The position numbers and the translations under genes are program-made. The notes under the pieces were generated by a model. The model saw nothing but the letters and a program-made list of their open reading frames with translations. It was not told the origin of the DNA and searched no databases. Source: JAENWD01 sp963796915 (GTDB lineage Bacteria > Acidobacteriota > Vicinamibacteria > Vicinamibacterales > JAENWD01). Taken from it: a DNA stretch of 64,000 nucleotides. The stretch is taken from assembly GCA_963796915.1 (NCBI GenBank), contig CAWCNI010000004.1, positions 248,001-312,000 of the forward strand, given 5' to 3'. Every line of letters begins with the position of its first letter. Within the stretch, counting starts at the first letter, position 1. Positions 53,437-62,710 of the stretch are shown one piece after another.

Positions 53437-54627
53437 GTGCCCCGCGCAGTCACCGAGTGTCTCGCGCCAGCGCTCGACCACACCAGGCACCAGCTGTTTT
53501 CGCCTTTTCAGCTGGGTCAATGGTGGCGGCTGGCCCTTGTGGGCGTTCTCGCCGGCGCGAATGGACAGGCGGGCTGCCGGTTCGGGTTCCCGGGACTGCC
53601 GTCCAGCCCGTCGGCGTCGACACAGCACTCAGGCACGACAACCTGGCCCGAGTTTCCGGGCGGCGAGACCGTCGCGGAGACCCTGGCGCACTACGCCTGG
53701 ATGATCGGGCTCGCGCTGGTCGTCCTCGTCGTGATCTTCCTCGTGATGCTGTTCATCAGCAGCGTCTTCCGCTTCATCCTCTATCAGTCGGTGGTCGAGC
53801 GTCACTGCCGGATCAGGCCGTCGTGGCGCCGCTGGCGCCTGGCAGGGCGCCGGTTCTTCCTCTGGCACCTGTCGCTGGTCGGCATCACCGTGATGGCGAT
53901 GCTCGTGGTCTGCGCCGTCGCAGTGCTGATCCTCTATGGCGCCGGATGGCTGCACGATCCCGGGGCGCACGTCCCTGAGCTCATCGTGATGGCCGTGCCG
54001 GTGATCGCCGCGATGGTGCTGATCGTCCTTCTGGCCACGATCGCCAGGGTCCTGGTCAACGACTTCGCGGTGCCCGTGATGGCCCTGGAGGGGGTCGGCG
54101 CACTGACGGCCTGGCGACGCGTCAGGGAGACCGTCGCGCCGAAGCGAGGAGAACTGGCCATCTATGTGCTGGTGAAGGGGGTCCTCGCGATCGCGGCGAG
54201 CATCGCCTTTGCCATCGCCGCGGCGATCGTCATTATTCCGCTCGCCATCGTCGGCGCCATTGTCGCCGTGATTGCGGTGTTGTCGGCGATCGCGTTGGGC
54301 ATCGGCTGGAACGTCGCGACTGTGAGCCTGGCGGTCTTCGCGGGGTTTGTGGCGGTCGCCGTGACGATCGCCGTCGTCGCGCTGCTCTCCGTGCCCGTCA
54401 CCGTGTTCTTCGCCGCGTTCTCGATCTACTACGTCAGCCGATCGCTACCCTCCGCTCGCCGGATGGCTGAGCCCGCCCGCGTCCGCGCCGATTGGTGGGG
54501 CCGGCCTCTAGACTGGCCCCACCCCACATCCTTCGTCGCGTCCTCGACCGAAGTCATCTCTGCCGTGCCTGGCAGACGGCGGTCCATGAGAGTTGCGCCA
54601 GCGGCGGTCATATACTTCCGACAGTGA
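53437..54627 (+). CDS. Multi-pass membrane protein, function unknown
   Basis: The protein of 396 residues starts at GTG 53437 (PRAVTECLAPALDHTRHQLFSPFQLGQWWRL) and has at least six hydrophobic segments: LALVVLVVIFLVMLFISSVFRFILYQ, MAMLVVCAVAVLILYGAGWL, VIAAMVLIVLLATIARVLV, AIVIIPLAIVGAIVAVIAVLSAIALG and others. The order resembles DUF4013-like / glycerophosphodiester phosphodiesterase membrane domains, only weakly. Membrane helices end near nt 54440. The last 60 residues are coded through a palindrome (54494-54523) and have no membrane character. Its TGA stop overlaps the GTG of the CheB-CheR hybrid (GTGA), so the two genes are translationally coupled. Confidence 0.7.
   Translation: MPRAVTECLAPALDHTRHQLFSPFQLGQWWRLALVGVLAGANGQAGCRFGFPGLPSSPSASTQHSGTTTWPEFPGGETVAETLAHYAWMIGLALVVLVVIFLVMLFISSVFRFILYQSVVERHCRIRPSWRRWRLAGRRFFLWHLSLVGITVMAMLVVCAVAVLILYGAGWLHDPGAHVPELIVMAVPVIAAMVLIVLLATIARVLVNDFAVPVMALEGVGALTAWRRVRETVAPKRGELAIYVLVKGVLAIAASIAFAIAAAIVIIPLAIVGAIVAVIAVLSAIALGIGWNVATVSLAVFAGFVAVAVTIAVVALLSVPVTVFFAAFSIYYVSRSLPSARRMAEPARVRADWWGRPLDWPHPTSFVASSTEVISAVPGRRRSMRVAPAAVIYFRQ
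54494..54523 (+). repeat. Palindrome related to the dispersed element, inside a coding 3' end
   Basis: The arms GGTGGGGCCGG and CTGGCCCCACC enclose CCTCTAGA. It shares the GGGGCC edge with the copy at 44707 and is translated as part of the C-terminal tail of the 53437 protein, giving a C-terminal peptide unlike the rest. Confidence 0.5.
54611..54616 (+). promoter_or_regulatory. Putative -10 box of the CheB-CheR hybrid gene
   Basis: TATACT ends 7 bases before GTG 54624, inside the coding end of the preceding gene. It supports the GTG start and an own transcript. Confidence 0.45.
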
Positions 54628-57600
54628 CTCACGAGGGCATGAACCCGTTTCCGATCGTCGGGGTCGGCGCTTCCGCGGGCGGGCTTGACGCCCTGACGCG
54701 GCTCATCCGCGCGCTGCCGGAAAAATCAGGCCTCGCCCTGGTAATTGTTCAGCATCTCGATCCGCATCACGAAAGCCAGCTGTCCAGGATTCTGGCTGCG
54801 CAGACGACGTCGCTCGAGGTCGTCGACGCCGCCCACGGCATGCAAGTGGAGCCCGATCGGGCCTACGTCATGCAGCCGAACACCAACGTGGCGATTGCCG
54901 ACGGCGTCCTGTCGGTCACGCCACGGCCAGACGACCGCCGGCCGCACTATCCGATCGATCACTTCCTGCGGTCGCTCGCCGCGGTCCAGGGTGCGCGGGC
55001 CGTGGGCGTCGTCCTGTCGGGCACCGGTTCGGACGGCACGATCGGGCTCTCGGAGATCAAGGCTGCCGGAGGCGTGACCTTCGCGCAGGACGAGCAAACG
55101 GCGCAGCACGGCGGCATGCCGCAGAGCGCGATTGCCAGCGGCGCCGTCGATCTGGTCCTGCCGCCCGAAGACATCGCTGCCCGTCTGATGGCCCTGCCGG
55201 CGCATCCGTACCTGCGCGCCGACGAAGAGACCGGCCACCCGGAGGAGGCGAACGCAAAGGCCTTCCAGCGGGTGATCGAGACGCTGCGCCACACCAGCGG
55301 AGTGGACTTCAGCCAGTATCGGGATACCACGTTGAAACGCCGCACCGCCCGCCGGATGCTGCTTCGCGGGTTCAGGACGCCGGCGGAATACGTGCAGTTC
55401 CTCGAACGCGACGGCGCCGAGGCGGAGGCGCTCTATCGGGACGTCCTGATCAACGTCACCAGCTTCTTCCGCGAGCCGGAGATGTTCGAGGAGCTCAAGG
55501 ACCGCGTCTTCCCGGAGATCCTGAAGGGCCAGCGGTCCGAGCCGATTCGCGTCTGGGTGCCGGGGTGTTCCAGCGGCCAGGAGGCGTACTCGATTGCCAT
55601 CGCGCTGCTCGAGTTCGTCGCTGCGGCCAACGTACGGCGGGACATCCAGATTTTCGCGACAGACCTTGGCGACCCCGCGGTCCTCGAACGGGCGCGCGCC
55701 GGGCTGTACCCGGAGAGCATCGAGTCGGAGGTCAGCCCCGATCGGCTGCGCAGGTTTTTCACCAAAGAGGACCGTTCGTACCGCATCGAGAAGAGCGTCC
55801 GGGACCTCTGCGTGTTTGCCAGGCAGAACATCGCCGTCGATCCGCCATTTTCGAAAGTGGATCTGGTCAGTTGCCGGAATGTGCTGATCTACATGTCGAC
55901 GGCGCTGCAGGAGCGGCTCATTCCCGTTTTCCACTTCGCCTTGAACCCTCGGGGCTTTCTCGTGCTCGGCGTCGCCGAGACCGTGGGGACCTCAGCGGAC
56001 CTGTTCGAGCAGGCCAGCCGGGCTCACAAGATCTACCGGCGTCTGGATGGCGGTCGCCGGCCGCAGCTGACGTTCATGGCTGACGAATGGCTCGCCGGCG
56101 TGGCGGTCCGGCCCGCAGGGCCTGGACGGCGTCCGCCCGACTTCGAGCGCGAGGCCGACCGCGTGGCGCTGGCCCGCTACGCGCCACCGTCAGTGCTCGT
56201 CAACGCGGACTTCAACGTCCTGCAATTTCGCGGAAGGACCGCGCCCTTCCTCGAAGCCCCCGCCGGGCAGCCCACCGCCGACGTCATGCGGATGGCCCGC
56301 GAGGGCCTGTTCATGGAATTGCGAAGCGCCCTGGTCGAGGCGAAGGCCTCGAGGCTTCCAGTCGTGCGCGAGGGCCTGCGCGTGTCGGATGGCGGGCGCG
56401 ACCTGGAGTTCGCCATTCGCGTGCTTCCGGTCACCGCCGGACAGTCGGCGGACCTCTGTCTGCTGGTGTTGTTCGAAACCTCAGACTGGCCGGTCTTCTC
56501 ACCGCCGGTCGCCTTGACAGACCTGCTTCCTGCCGATCGCGACATCGCGTGGCTGCGGCAGGAACTGGTCTCCAGCAAGCAGTATCTCCAGTCCACGCTC
56601 GATGCGCACGAAGCGGCCAATCAGGAGCTTCGCGCTGCTCATGAGGAGGTGCTGTCGAGCAACGAAGAACTCCAGAGCACCAACGAAGAGCTGGAGACTG
56701 CAAAGGAGGAACTGCAGTCCACGAACGAAGAGCTGACGACTGTCAACGAGCAGTTCCAGAAGCGGAACCGCGACCTCGATGTCCTCGCCGACGACCTCTC
56801 GAACTTCATCGCGAGCGCCGACGTGCCGATGATCACCGTCGGCCGCGACCTTGCCATCCGCCGGGTGACGTCGGCCGCGCAGCGTGCCTTCAATGTGCTG
56901 CCAGCCGACGTGGGCCGGCCGATTACGAACATCAAGTTTGCCCTGCAGTTCGACGACGTCGGCGAAGTGATCGAGTCGGTGGTCGCGAGCGTGCAGCCGT
57001 GGGAGCGAGAAATCGTCGATCGCGCAGGGCGCTGGTGGCTGCTTCGCGTCCGACCGTTCCAAACGTCGGACAACCGCATCGACGGCGCGACCCTGGTCGC
57101 CGTCGACATCGATTCGATCAAGCGGAGCCGCGAGCTGATCGAATCTCGCGACTATGCGCTGGCCGTGGTCCAGACAGTGCGCGAACCTCTGGTCGTCCTG
57201 GATCCGGACTGCCGCATCGGACTCGCCAACGAGGCATTTCTGCGATTGTTCGGAGAAAACGCCGAACGAGTTGTCGGTCAGCTGCTGTGGGAGACGGGCG
57301 GTGGGGTGTGGAACGAACCGTCGTTGCGCAGGCTGCTGCGATCGGCATGCGAAGGCAGACAGTCGGTCGTCAACGTCGAAGTGCAGTGCATGGTTCCCGC
57401 CCGCGGGCTGCGCATCCTGGTGCTCAACGCCCGGGCGATCACGCGAGCGGCCCGGCCGGAACTGGTCCTGGTTTCGATCGACGACGTCACGGAGATCCGG
57501 CAGGCAGAACGCCTGCGAATCGACGCCGAGACCCTGCGACTGGTCGATCGGCGCAAGGACGAGTTCCTCGGCATTCTGGCCCACGAGCTGAGAAATCCCC

Positions 57601-58664
57601 TGGCCCCGATGCGATTTGCCCTTGACGCGATGCGTTTGGCCGAAGGCAATCCAGCGGATACCGTCAGGGCGCGCCAGGTGCTCGAGCGCCAGACGGCGCA
57701 CATGGTGCGCATCGTCGACGACCTCCTGGACGTCTCCCGGATTACCCAGGGCAAGGTGGAGCTCCGCCGGGAGCTGCTTCGGCTTCAGGACATCGTCCAC
57801 GCCGCCGTGGAGTTGTCTCGTCCTGCGGCGGACGCCGCGCGGCATGTCCTCACGGTCTCGTTGCCCGACGAGCCAGTCATCGTCAACGGCGACGCGGTGC
57901 GGCTCACCCAGGTCCTCGTCAACCTGTTGAACAACGCCATCAAGTTCACGCCAGAGGCCGGTCACATCTGGTTGATCGCCGAGATTGTCGAACACCCTGA
58001 ACCTCCGGACCAGGTGCGCATTCGCGTCCGTGACACCGGTATTGGCATCCCGCCGGAGATGCTCGACACGATTTTCGACATGTTCATGCAGGGCGATCGC
58101 TCGCTCGAACGCGCACGGGGCGGCCTTGGTGTCGGGTTGACCCTGGTCCGGAACCTGGTGGCCCTGCACGGCGGCACCGTCAACGCCGCGAGTGAAGGTC
58201 GGGATCGCGGCAGCGAATTCTCGGTCCTGTTACCCGTGGACGCAGCCACCCCGCGGGCGGCGGGCCCAAATGAGCGCCTTGTCGAGGCCGCGACGCAGCG
58301 CGCCCTGCGAATTCTTGTCGCGGACGACAACGAAGACGGGCGACGACTGTTGTCTCTGCTGCTCACAGGTTACGGGCACACGGTGATCACTGCCAACGAC
58401 GGGCATCAGGCGCTCGCGGTCGCGGCGGAATTTCACCCCGATGTCGCGATTCTGGACATCGGCATGCCAGGTCTGAATGGGTACGAGGTGGCCACGCGCC
58501 TCCGGGCTCTTGATCCGGGGTCGCGTCCCTTCCTGATCGCGTTGTCAGGCTGGGGGCAAGCCGAGGACAAGGAGCACGCCGTCGATGCGGGCTTCGACCA
58601 ACACTTCACGAAGCCTGCCGATCTGAACGCGTTGCTCAAAGTAATTGGCGAGCGTTTTCGCTGA
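54624..58664 (+). CDS. CheB-CheR-PAS-histidine kinase-receiver hybrid protein
   Basis: One frame of 1346 residues. Residues about 8-190 are a CheB methylesterase (VGVGASAGGLDAL with the Ser, VIVQHLDPHHES with the His, GTGSDGTIGLSEIKAAGG with the Asp). About 215-480 is a CheR methyltransferase (INVTSFFREPEMFEELKDRVFP, CSSGQEAYSIAIALLE, VSCRNVLIYM). A coiled coil of repeated E-ELQSTNEELETAKE heptads lies at 670-720, followed by two PAS regions. HisKA has LAHELRNPLAPM (about residue 987), then a GHKL ATPase and a C-terminal receiver with its Asp in VAILDIGMPG. CheB/CheR kinases of this kind modify or respond to chemoreceptor methylation; no chemotaxis genes are adjacent, so it is probably a stand-alone two-component sensor. 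Confidence 0.93.
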   Translation: MTHEGMNPFPIVGVGASAGGLDALTRLIRALPEKSGLALVIVQHLDPHHESQLSRILAAQTTSLEVVDAAHGMQVEPDRAYVMQPNTNVAIADGVLSVTPRPDDRRPHYPIDHFLRSLAAVQGARAVGVVLSGTGSDGTIGLSEIKAAGGVTFAQDEQTAQHGGMPQSAIASGAVDLVLPPEDIAARLMALPAHPYLRADEETGHPEEANAKAFQRVIETLRHTSGVDFSQYRDTTLKRRTARRMLLRGFRTPAEYVQFLERDGAEAEALYRDVLINVTSFFREPEMFEELKDRVFPEILKGQRSEPIRVWVPGCSSGQEAYSIAIALLEFVAAANVRRDIQIFATDLGDPAVLERARAGLYPESIESEVSPDRLRRFFTKEDRSYRIEKSVRDLCVFARQNIAVDPPFSKVDLVSCRNVLIYMSTALQERLIPVFHFALNPRGFLVLGVAETVGTSADLFEQASRAHKIYRRLDGGRRPQLTFMADEWLAGVAVRPAGPGRRPPDFEREADRVALARYAPPSVLVNADFNVLQFRGRTAPFLEAPAGQPTADVMRMAREGLFMELRSALVEAKASRLPVVREGLRVSDGGRDLEFAIRVLPVTAGQSADLCLLVLFETSDWPVFSPPVALTDLLPADRDIAWLRQELVSSKQYLQSTLDAHEAANQELRAAHEEVLSSNEELQSTNEELETAKEELQSTNEELTTVNEQFQKRNRDLDVLADDLSNFIASADVPMITVGRDLAIRRVTSAAQRAFNVLPADVGRPITNIKFALQFDDVGEVIESVVASVQPWEREIVDRAGRWWLLRVRPFQTSDNRIDGATLVAVDIDSIKRSRELIESRDYALAVVQTVREPLVVLDPDCRIGLANEAFLRLFGENAERVVGQLLWETGGGVWNEPSLRRLLRSACEGRQSVVNVEVQCMVPARGLRILVLNARAITRAARPELVLVSIDDVTEIRQAERLRIDAETLRLVDRRKDEFLGILAHELRNPLAPMRFALDAMRLAEGNPADTVRARQVLERQTAHMVRIVDDLLDVSRITQGKVELRRELLRLQDIVHAAVELSRPAADAARHVLTVSLPDEPVIVNGDAVRLTQVLVNLLNNAIKFTPEAGHIWLIAEIVEHPEPPDQVRIRVRDTGIGIPPEMLDTIFDMFMQGDRSLERARGGLGVGLTLVRNLVALHGGTVNAASEGRDRGSEFSVLLPVDAATPRAAGPNERLVEAATQRALRILVADDNEDGRRLLSLLLTGYGHTVITANDGHQALAVAAEFHPDVAILDIGMPGLNGYEVATRLRALDPGSRPFLIALSGWGQAEDKEHAVDAGFDQHFTKPADLNALLKVIGERFR

Positions 58665-59113
58665 GGGAGTCCCCAGTTCTACCGCGGCGTCTTCCGCCGA
58701 TCAGGCTTTCGGACCGCAAACACAATGTCCTCCGCGCCGACGCCAGCGTCGCGTTCGGACTCATTTCCTGGATTGACTTCTGCGGGGGTAGCACTCAGGT
58801 CGGGCTGTCGTTGCGTTGCTGGTAGCTGATCGGACAGTGCGGGCATCGCGCGCTTCTCCACGTGGTGTTCCGGGAAGCAAACGGTATGCCCGAGTTTAGG
58901 CGTGAAGTGCGCGCGCGAAGTGTCTTGCTTTCAGCCAGCGCGTACAACGTCTGAACACTGGGTCGTGCACTTCTGATGCTACGCGGCCAGGTGTTTCGCG
59001 ACCATTCGTTGCGAAGAGCCCGCCCACGGCAGATGCCATGAAGGTTCAGATCGTACAGGTGCCTTGCGAACCGGAGCGGCCGCAGGTTGGCGTCGGCCAA
59101 CGGCCCTGTCACT
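58665..59113. other. Intergenic region of about 450 bases, no confident gene
   Basis: The region lies between the hybrid kinase stop and the convergent transglutaminase stop. It is less GC-rich than its neighbours. One small minus-strand frame (58679-58861, beginning MEKRAMPALSDQLPATQRQP) encodes 60 polar residues and could be a real short gene, but there is no ribosome-binding site or homology to support it. A longer minus-strand frame (58795-59133) overlaps it in another phase and looks non-coding. No terminator hairpin was recognised. Confidence 0.4.
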
Positions 59114-59983
59114 TCAACGCCCATCCGCCTCACCGAGCACGCTCGTTGTGACTGTCACGTCGAGGTCGATGCAATCGCCGGACACCCCGGTGAAAGACCC
59201 GGACACCGGCATCACCCCTCTGGGGTGCGTGCTCACACCGGTGACGACGTGGTTGGCTGACGTCGTGCCGCCGGTTGTCGGGTCGAAGCCGCGCCAGCCC
59301 AGTGTCGGCAAGTACACTTCGGTCCACGCATGCGTCGAGGCTCGACCCGCCAGCGACGCCTGCCCGTGCAGATAGCCGCTCGCGAAGCGGGCGGCGACGC
59401 CGGAGGCGCGCGCCGCCTCCATCAGCAGCGTCGCCATGTCGCGGCACGATCCGCTGCCGGCGGCAAGTGTCTGCGCGGGCGTCTGCACCCCTTTTTCCAT
59501 GCGGCGCAGGTATCGCACCGTCGTGAAGACACGCCGGCACAAGGCGAGCATCACGCCTTCGGCGTCACCGGGGTCGACGTCGGGCCCGGCACTGAGCCAC
59601 TGCTGGACTGTCGCGACGTCGTCGGGGTAGGTCGGCTCTATGTAGACCGCCACAATCGCCGACTCGAGCTCGTCGTAGCGCGGCGGAAATGGCACGTGCC
59701 ACGGCTCGTGCAGGTCTCGCGCCGGAAACGGCGAGAGTCGTTCGACCACCACGTCGCTGACGATGCGGAGGCTGTCGGCAGGCTCGATCCAATCCACCAG
59801 CGCGATGGAATTCCCGAACACATCGCGCACCCACTGCAGATGATGGGCCGGCGTCAGCGCCAGATCCATGCGGTCGACGCGAAGGTCGTGACCCTCACGC
59901 GGACGCAGCACCAGGCGGTGACGATGGAGGGTGACCGGTCGTCGATAGGCGTAGCTCGTCGTGTGCTGGATTCGCAAGCGCAT
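59114..59983 (-). CDS. Transglutaminase-like cysteine peptidase
   Basis: The 289-residue cytoplasmic protein begins with the Bact_transglu_N-like domain (MRLRIQHTTSYAYRRPVTLHRHRLVLRPREGHD). It contains a transglutaminase core with the Cys in GSGSCRDMATLL, the His in ASTHAWTEVYLP and the Asp in GFDPTTGG. Family members cleave or cross-link peptides. It is convergent with the hybrid kinase and directly follows a second transglutaminase-like gene with a 15-base gap. Confidence 0.88.
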   Translation of the reverse strand: MRLRIQHTTSYAYRRPVTLHRHRLVLRPREGHDLRVDRMDLALTPAHHLQWVRDVFGNSIALVDWIEPADSLRIVSDVVVERLSPFPARDLHEPWHVPFPPRYDELESAIVAVYIEPTYPDDVATVQQWLSAGPDVDPGDAEGVMLALCRRVFTTVRYLRRMEKGVQTPAQTLAAGSGSCRDMATLLMEAARASGVAARFASGYLHGQASLAGRASTHAWTEVYLPTLGWRGFDPTTGGTTSANHVVTGVSTHPRGVMPVSGSFTGVSGDCIDLDVTVTTSVLGEADGR

Positions 59984-59998
59984 TCAGGCCGCTCGCAA

Positions 59999-60856
59999 TC
60001 AGGCCGGCGGTTCAAGCGCGACGCCGCCCCGATTCAACTGCTTGCGATCGATCGGATGAAACGTCTGGCCCTCGCCGAGCTCGCAACTCACCTCGATCTT
60101 CGTGCAGGTCACGCTGCCGAAGATGCTGGCGACGGCGGCGTCGGCGGCATCGCGGCCAGTCCCAATCCGCACCAGGCCATTCAGATGCGAGAGGTGAGTG
60201 GCGTCGAACACCGTCCAGCTCCCCCCGATCAGGCATTCGAAGCAGGCGTGGAAGTCCGGCGGATCCAGTTGGTAGGCGTAGCCGGAAAAGTAGCGCGCCG
60301 GGATGTTCAGGGCCCGGCAGAGGGCGATGCCCAGGTGGGCAAAGTCACGACAGACGCCGGTGCGCTGCGTGACGGTGTCGAAGGCGGAGGTCACCGACGT
60401 GGTCGACCCGCGCAGATACTCGACGTTGTCGTGAATCCAGTCGCTGATGGCGACCACCTTCTCGTGCGGGTTCTCGATCGCGCCGAACAAGTCCCAGGCG
60501 AGGCGATTCAACCGATCGGACTGACAGTAGCGGCTGGGAAACAGATAGGGGATGTTCGCGGCACCCAGGTCGGCGACCGGCGTTGGCTCGACAGCACCCG
60601 CCCGGTAGGTCTGAAAGTCGCACTCGACCGAGGCGGCGTAGTTCAAGGCGATCTTGTTGTGCCGGCCCGTCTCGAGGCGCACGAACCGGTTGCCGGTCCC
60701 GTCGACGGTGAACTCGGCGATCTTGACCCGTGGTTCCACGGAAAACTGCTCGTCGACGATGGTCTGCAGGGCGCTCTGCTGGGCGTGAACGTTCAGAATC
60801 AGCGTCGACGGGAACTTCGCCGCGTACTCCAGACGGGTGGCTACTTGAAAGAGCAT
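59999..60856 (-). CDS. Second transglutaminase-like protein
   Basis: From ATG 60856 (MLFQVATRLEY) the protein has 285 residues. The Cys is in RTGVCRDFAHLGIALCRAL, the His in PPDFHACFECLIG and the Asp in VFDATHLSHLNG. The YAASVECDFQTYRAG and NIPYLFPSRYCQSDRL blocks resemble other bacterial transglutaminase-like proteins that occur in pairs, often with alpha-E and circularly permuted ATP-grasp genes. Those partner genes are not seen nearby. A longer start at 60913 adds residues that do not look like family. Confidence 0.85.
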   Translation of the reverse strand: MLFQVATRLEYAAKFPSTLILNVHAQQSALQTIVDEQFSVEPRVKIAEFTVDGTGNRFVRLETGRHNKIALNYAASVECDFQTYRAGAVEPTPVADLGAANIPYLFPSRYCQSDRLNRLAWDLFGAIENPHEKVVAISDWIHDNVEYLRGSTTSVTSAFDTVTQRTGVCRDFAHLGIALCRALNIPARYFSGYAYQLDPPDFHACFECLIGGSWTVFDATHLSHLNGLVRIGTGRDAADAAVASIFGSVTCTKIEVSCELGEGQTFHPIDRKQLNRGGVALEPPA

Positions 60857-61072
60857 CAGGGGGCATCGGCAGCAAGGCGCGTGCCCGGCACCTGCGAGCC
60901 TTTCGCCGGTCATCGCTGCGAGGCACCGGACGCCTCAGAGGCCCTGCTCGGAGCTGCCCGAGCCCGGAAACGCGGACGGCTCGCCTGGCGTTTCGGTCTA
61001 AACTCATAAGGTTCGGCATCCGCCGCCTGGAGGCACCGACGCCTGCCGCGCGGACGCAGAGGAGTTGTGGGA

Positions 61073-61921
61073 ATGGCCAACCGGAACACGGTTGCGGAGA
61101 TAGTCTCGGCGAACCAGGCCAGCATCCTGGCAGGATGGCTGGCGCACCTGAAGAAGGCGCTCGGCGACTCCCGGATTGCCGATGCCGAGCTCAACGCTCA
61201 GGCCGCTGAACTGCTGTCTCTGACGACCGCCGCTCTCTCGCATGGCGACGACGTCAACTCCGCCGCCTGGCAGCCGGTGCGTGCGTTCCTGGAAGGTCTC
61301 TCGCGCAGTCGAGCCGTGCAGGGGTTCAGCCCGAGCGAGACTGCCACGTTTGTCGTTTCGCTGAAGAAGCCGATCTTCGAGCAGATCCGCACGGCGCTGG
61401 CGAATGACCCGGCGCGGCTGGCGGATGCGACGTGGGAAACCAACGAGCTCATCGACGCGCTCGGCATGCACACCATCGAGACGTTCCAGAAGAGTCGCGA
61501 AAGCGTGATCGCGCGCCAGCAGGAAGACCTGCTGGAGCTGTCCACTCCAGTGGTGAAGCTCTGGGACGGGATTCTCGCCTTGCCGATGATCGGCACGCTC
61601 GACAGCGCCCGCACTCAGGTGGTCATGGAATCCCTGCTCCAGCGCATCGTGGAGACGGGATCCCAGGTGGCGATCATCGACATCACCGGGGTCCCGACGG
61701 TGGACACGCTGGTCGCCCAGCACCTGCTCAAGACAGTCACCGCCATCCGCCTGATGGGCGCCGACTGCATCATCAGCGGGATTCGGCCGCAAATCGCCCA
61801 GACCATCGTCCATCTCGGGGTCGAACTGCGCGGCGTCACCACCAAGGCGACCCTGGCTGACGCACTGGCGATCGCCCTCGAGCGGTCCGGACTGGCCGTC
61901 GTGGCCCGTCCGACGTCCTAG
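61073..61921 (+). CDS. rsbR: RsbR-type stressosome protein
   Basis: The product of 282 residues has an N-terminal helical (RsbRD-like) sensor domain (IVSANQASILAGWLAHLKKAL to about residue 140), a coiled-coil linker (TFQKSRESVIARQQEDLLELSTPVVKLW) and a C-terminal STAS domain (VAIIDITGVPTVDTLVAQHLLKTVTAIRLMGADCIISGI), which includes the usual phosphorylatable Thr in the loop. It starts at ATG 61073 after GAGGAG; an earlier GTG at 61067 is also possible. It opens a stressosome operon with a 9-base gap to rsbS. Confidence 0.9.
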   Translation: MANRNTVAEIVSANQASILAGWLAHLKKALGDSRIADAELNAQAAELLSLTTAALSHGDDVNSAAWQPVRAFLEGLSRSRAVQGFSPSETATFVVSLKKPIFEQIRTALANDPARLADATWETNELIDALGMHTIETFQKSRESVIARQQEDLLELSTPVVKLWDGILALPMIGTLDSARTQVVMESLLQRIVETGSQVAIIDITGVPTVDTLVAQHLLKTVTAIRLMGADCIISGIRPQIAQTIVHLGVELRGVTTKATLADALAIALERSGLAVVARPTS

Positions 61922-61929
61922 AGTCCGCC

Positions 61930-62319
61930 GTGGAACGCATCCCGATTTTACGCATGGGTGACCTGCTTCTGGTCACCATCCAGGTGGACATGCACGACCG
62001 CCTGGCCATGACGCTGCAGGACGATCTGACCACCCAGATCCAGAAGACCGGCGCCAAGGGCGTCCTGATCGACATCTCCGCGCTCGACATGGTGGACTCC
62101 TTCATCGGCCGGATGATCAGCAACCTGTCGCGCATGTCCCACATCCTCGACGCCAGGACTGTCGTGGTGGGGATGCGGCCCGCCGTGGCCATCACCCTTG
62201 TCGAACTCGGCCTGAGTCTTGAAGGGGTCGATACCGCCCTCAACGTCGAGCGCGGGATGAAGCTGCTGCGGACGCCGGGGCCAGCCGGACACTCGAGAGA
62301 TGCCCACCGTCAGGACTGA
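61930..62319 (+). CDS. rsbS: RsbS-type STAS stressosome scaffold
   Basis: The 129-residue protein is a single STAS domain: IPILRMGDLLLVTIQVDMHDRLAM, LIDISALDMVDSFIGRMISNL and RTVVVGMRPAVAITLVELGL. The Ser in MVDSFIG is in the place of the phosphorylation site that RsbT uses. RsbS and RsbR co-assemble into the stressosome shell. Its 3' end overlaps the start of rsbT by 20 bases. Start GTG 61930. Confidence 0.93.
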   Translation: MERIPILRMGDLLLVTIQVDMHDRLAMTLQDDLTTQIQKTGAKGVLIDISALDMVDSFIGRMISNLSRMSHILDARTVVVGMRPAVAITLVELGLSLEGVDTALNVERGMKLLRTPGPAGHSRDAHRQD

Positions 62320-62704
62320 ATCGCTCCCTCTGCGGAATGAAACGGATGTCGTGCTGGCGCGCCAGGCGGTCCGAAAGCTGTCGCAGGAGCTGGGCTTCGG
62401 GCTCGTCGATCAGACCAAGATGGTGACAGCGACGAGCGAGCTCGCGCGAAACGCCGTCACCTACGGCCTCGGCGGCACGCTCAACTGCGAAGTCCTCTCA
62501 GAGGGTATTCGGACCGGCCTCAGGCTTCATTTTGTCGACAACGGCCCCGGCATCGCCGACTTGACACTCGCCATGACCGATGGCTGGACGTCGGGCTCGG
62601 GAATGGGGCTTGGCCTCACCGGCGCCAAGCGGCTCATGAACGAGTTCGCTATCGAAACTGCGCCCGGCAGGGGCACCAAGGTCACCGTCACCCGCTGGAA
62701 GTAG
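62300..62704 (+). CDS. rsbT: RsbT-type serine/threonine kinase
   Basis: The 134-residue protein is a GHKL kinase without membrane parts: N box in VTATSELARNAVTYG, G1 in VDNGPGIADL, and the glycine-rich lid SGSGMGLGLTGAKRLM. It should phosphorylate RsbS and RsbR and, once free, activate the downstream phosphatase. Its first 20 bases overlap rsbS, a translational coupling that keeps the stoichiometry. Confidence 0.93.
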   Translation: MPTVRTESLPLRNETDVVLARQAVRKLSQELGFGLVDQTKMVTATSELARNAVTYGLGGTLNCEVLSEGIRTGLRLHFVDNGPGIADLTLAMTDGWTSGSGMGLGLTGAKRLMNEFAIETAPGRGTKVTVTRWK

Positions 62705-62710
62705 CGACCG

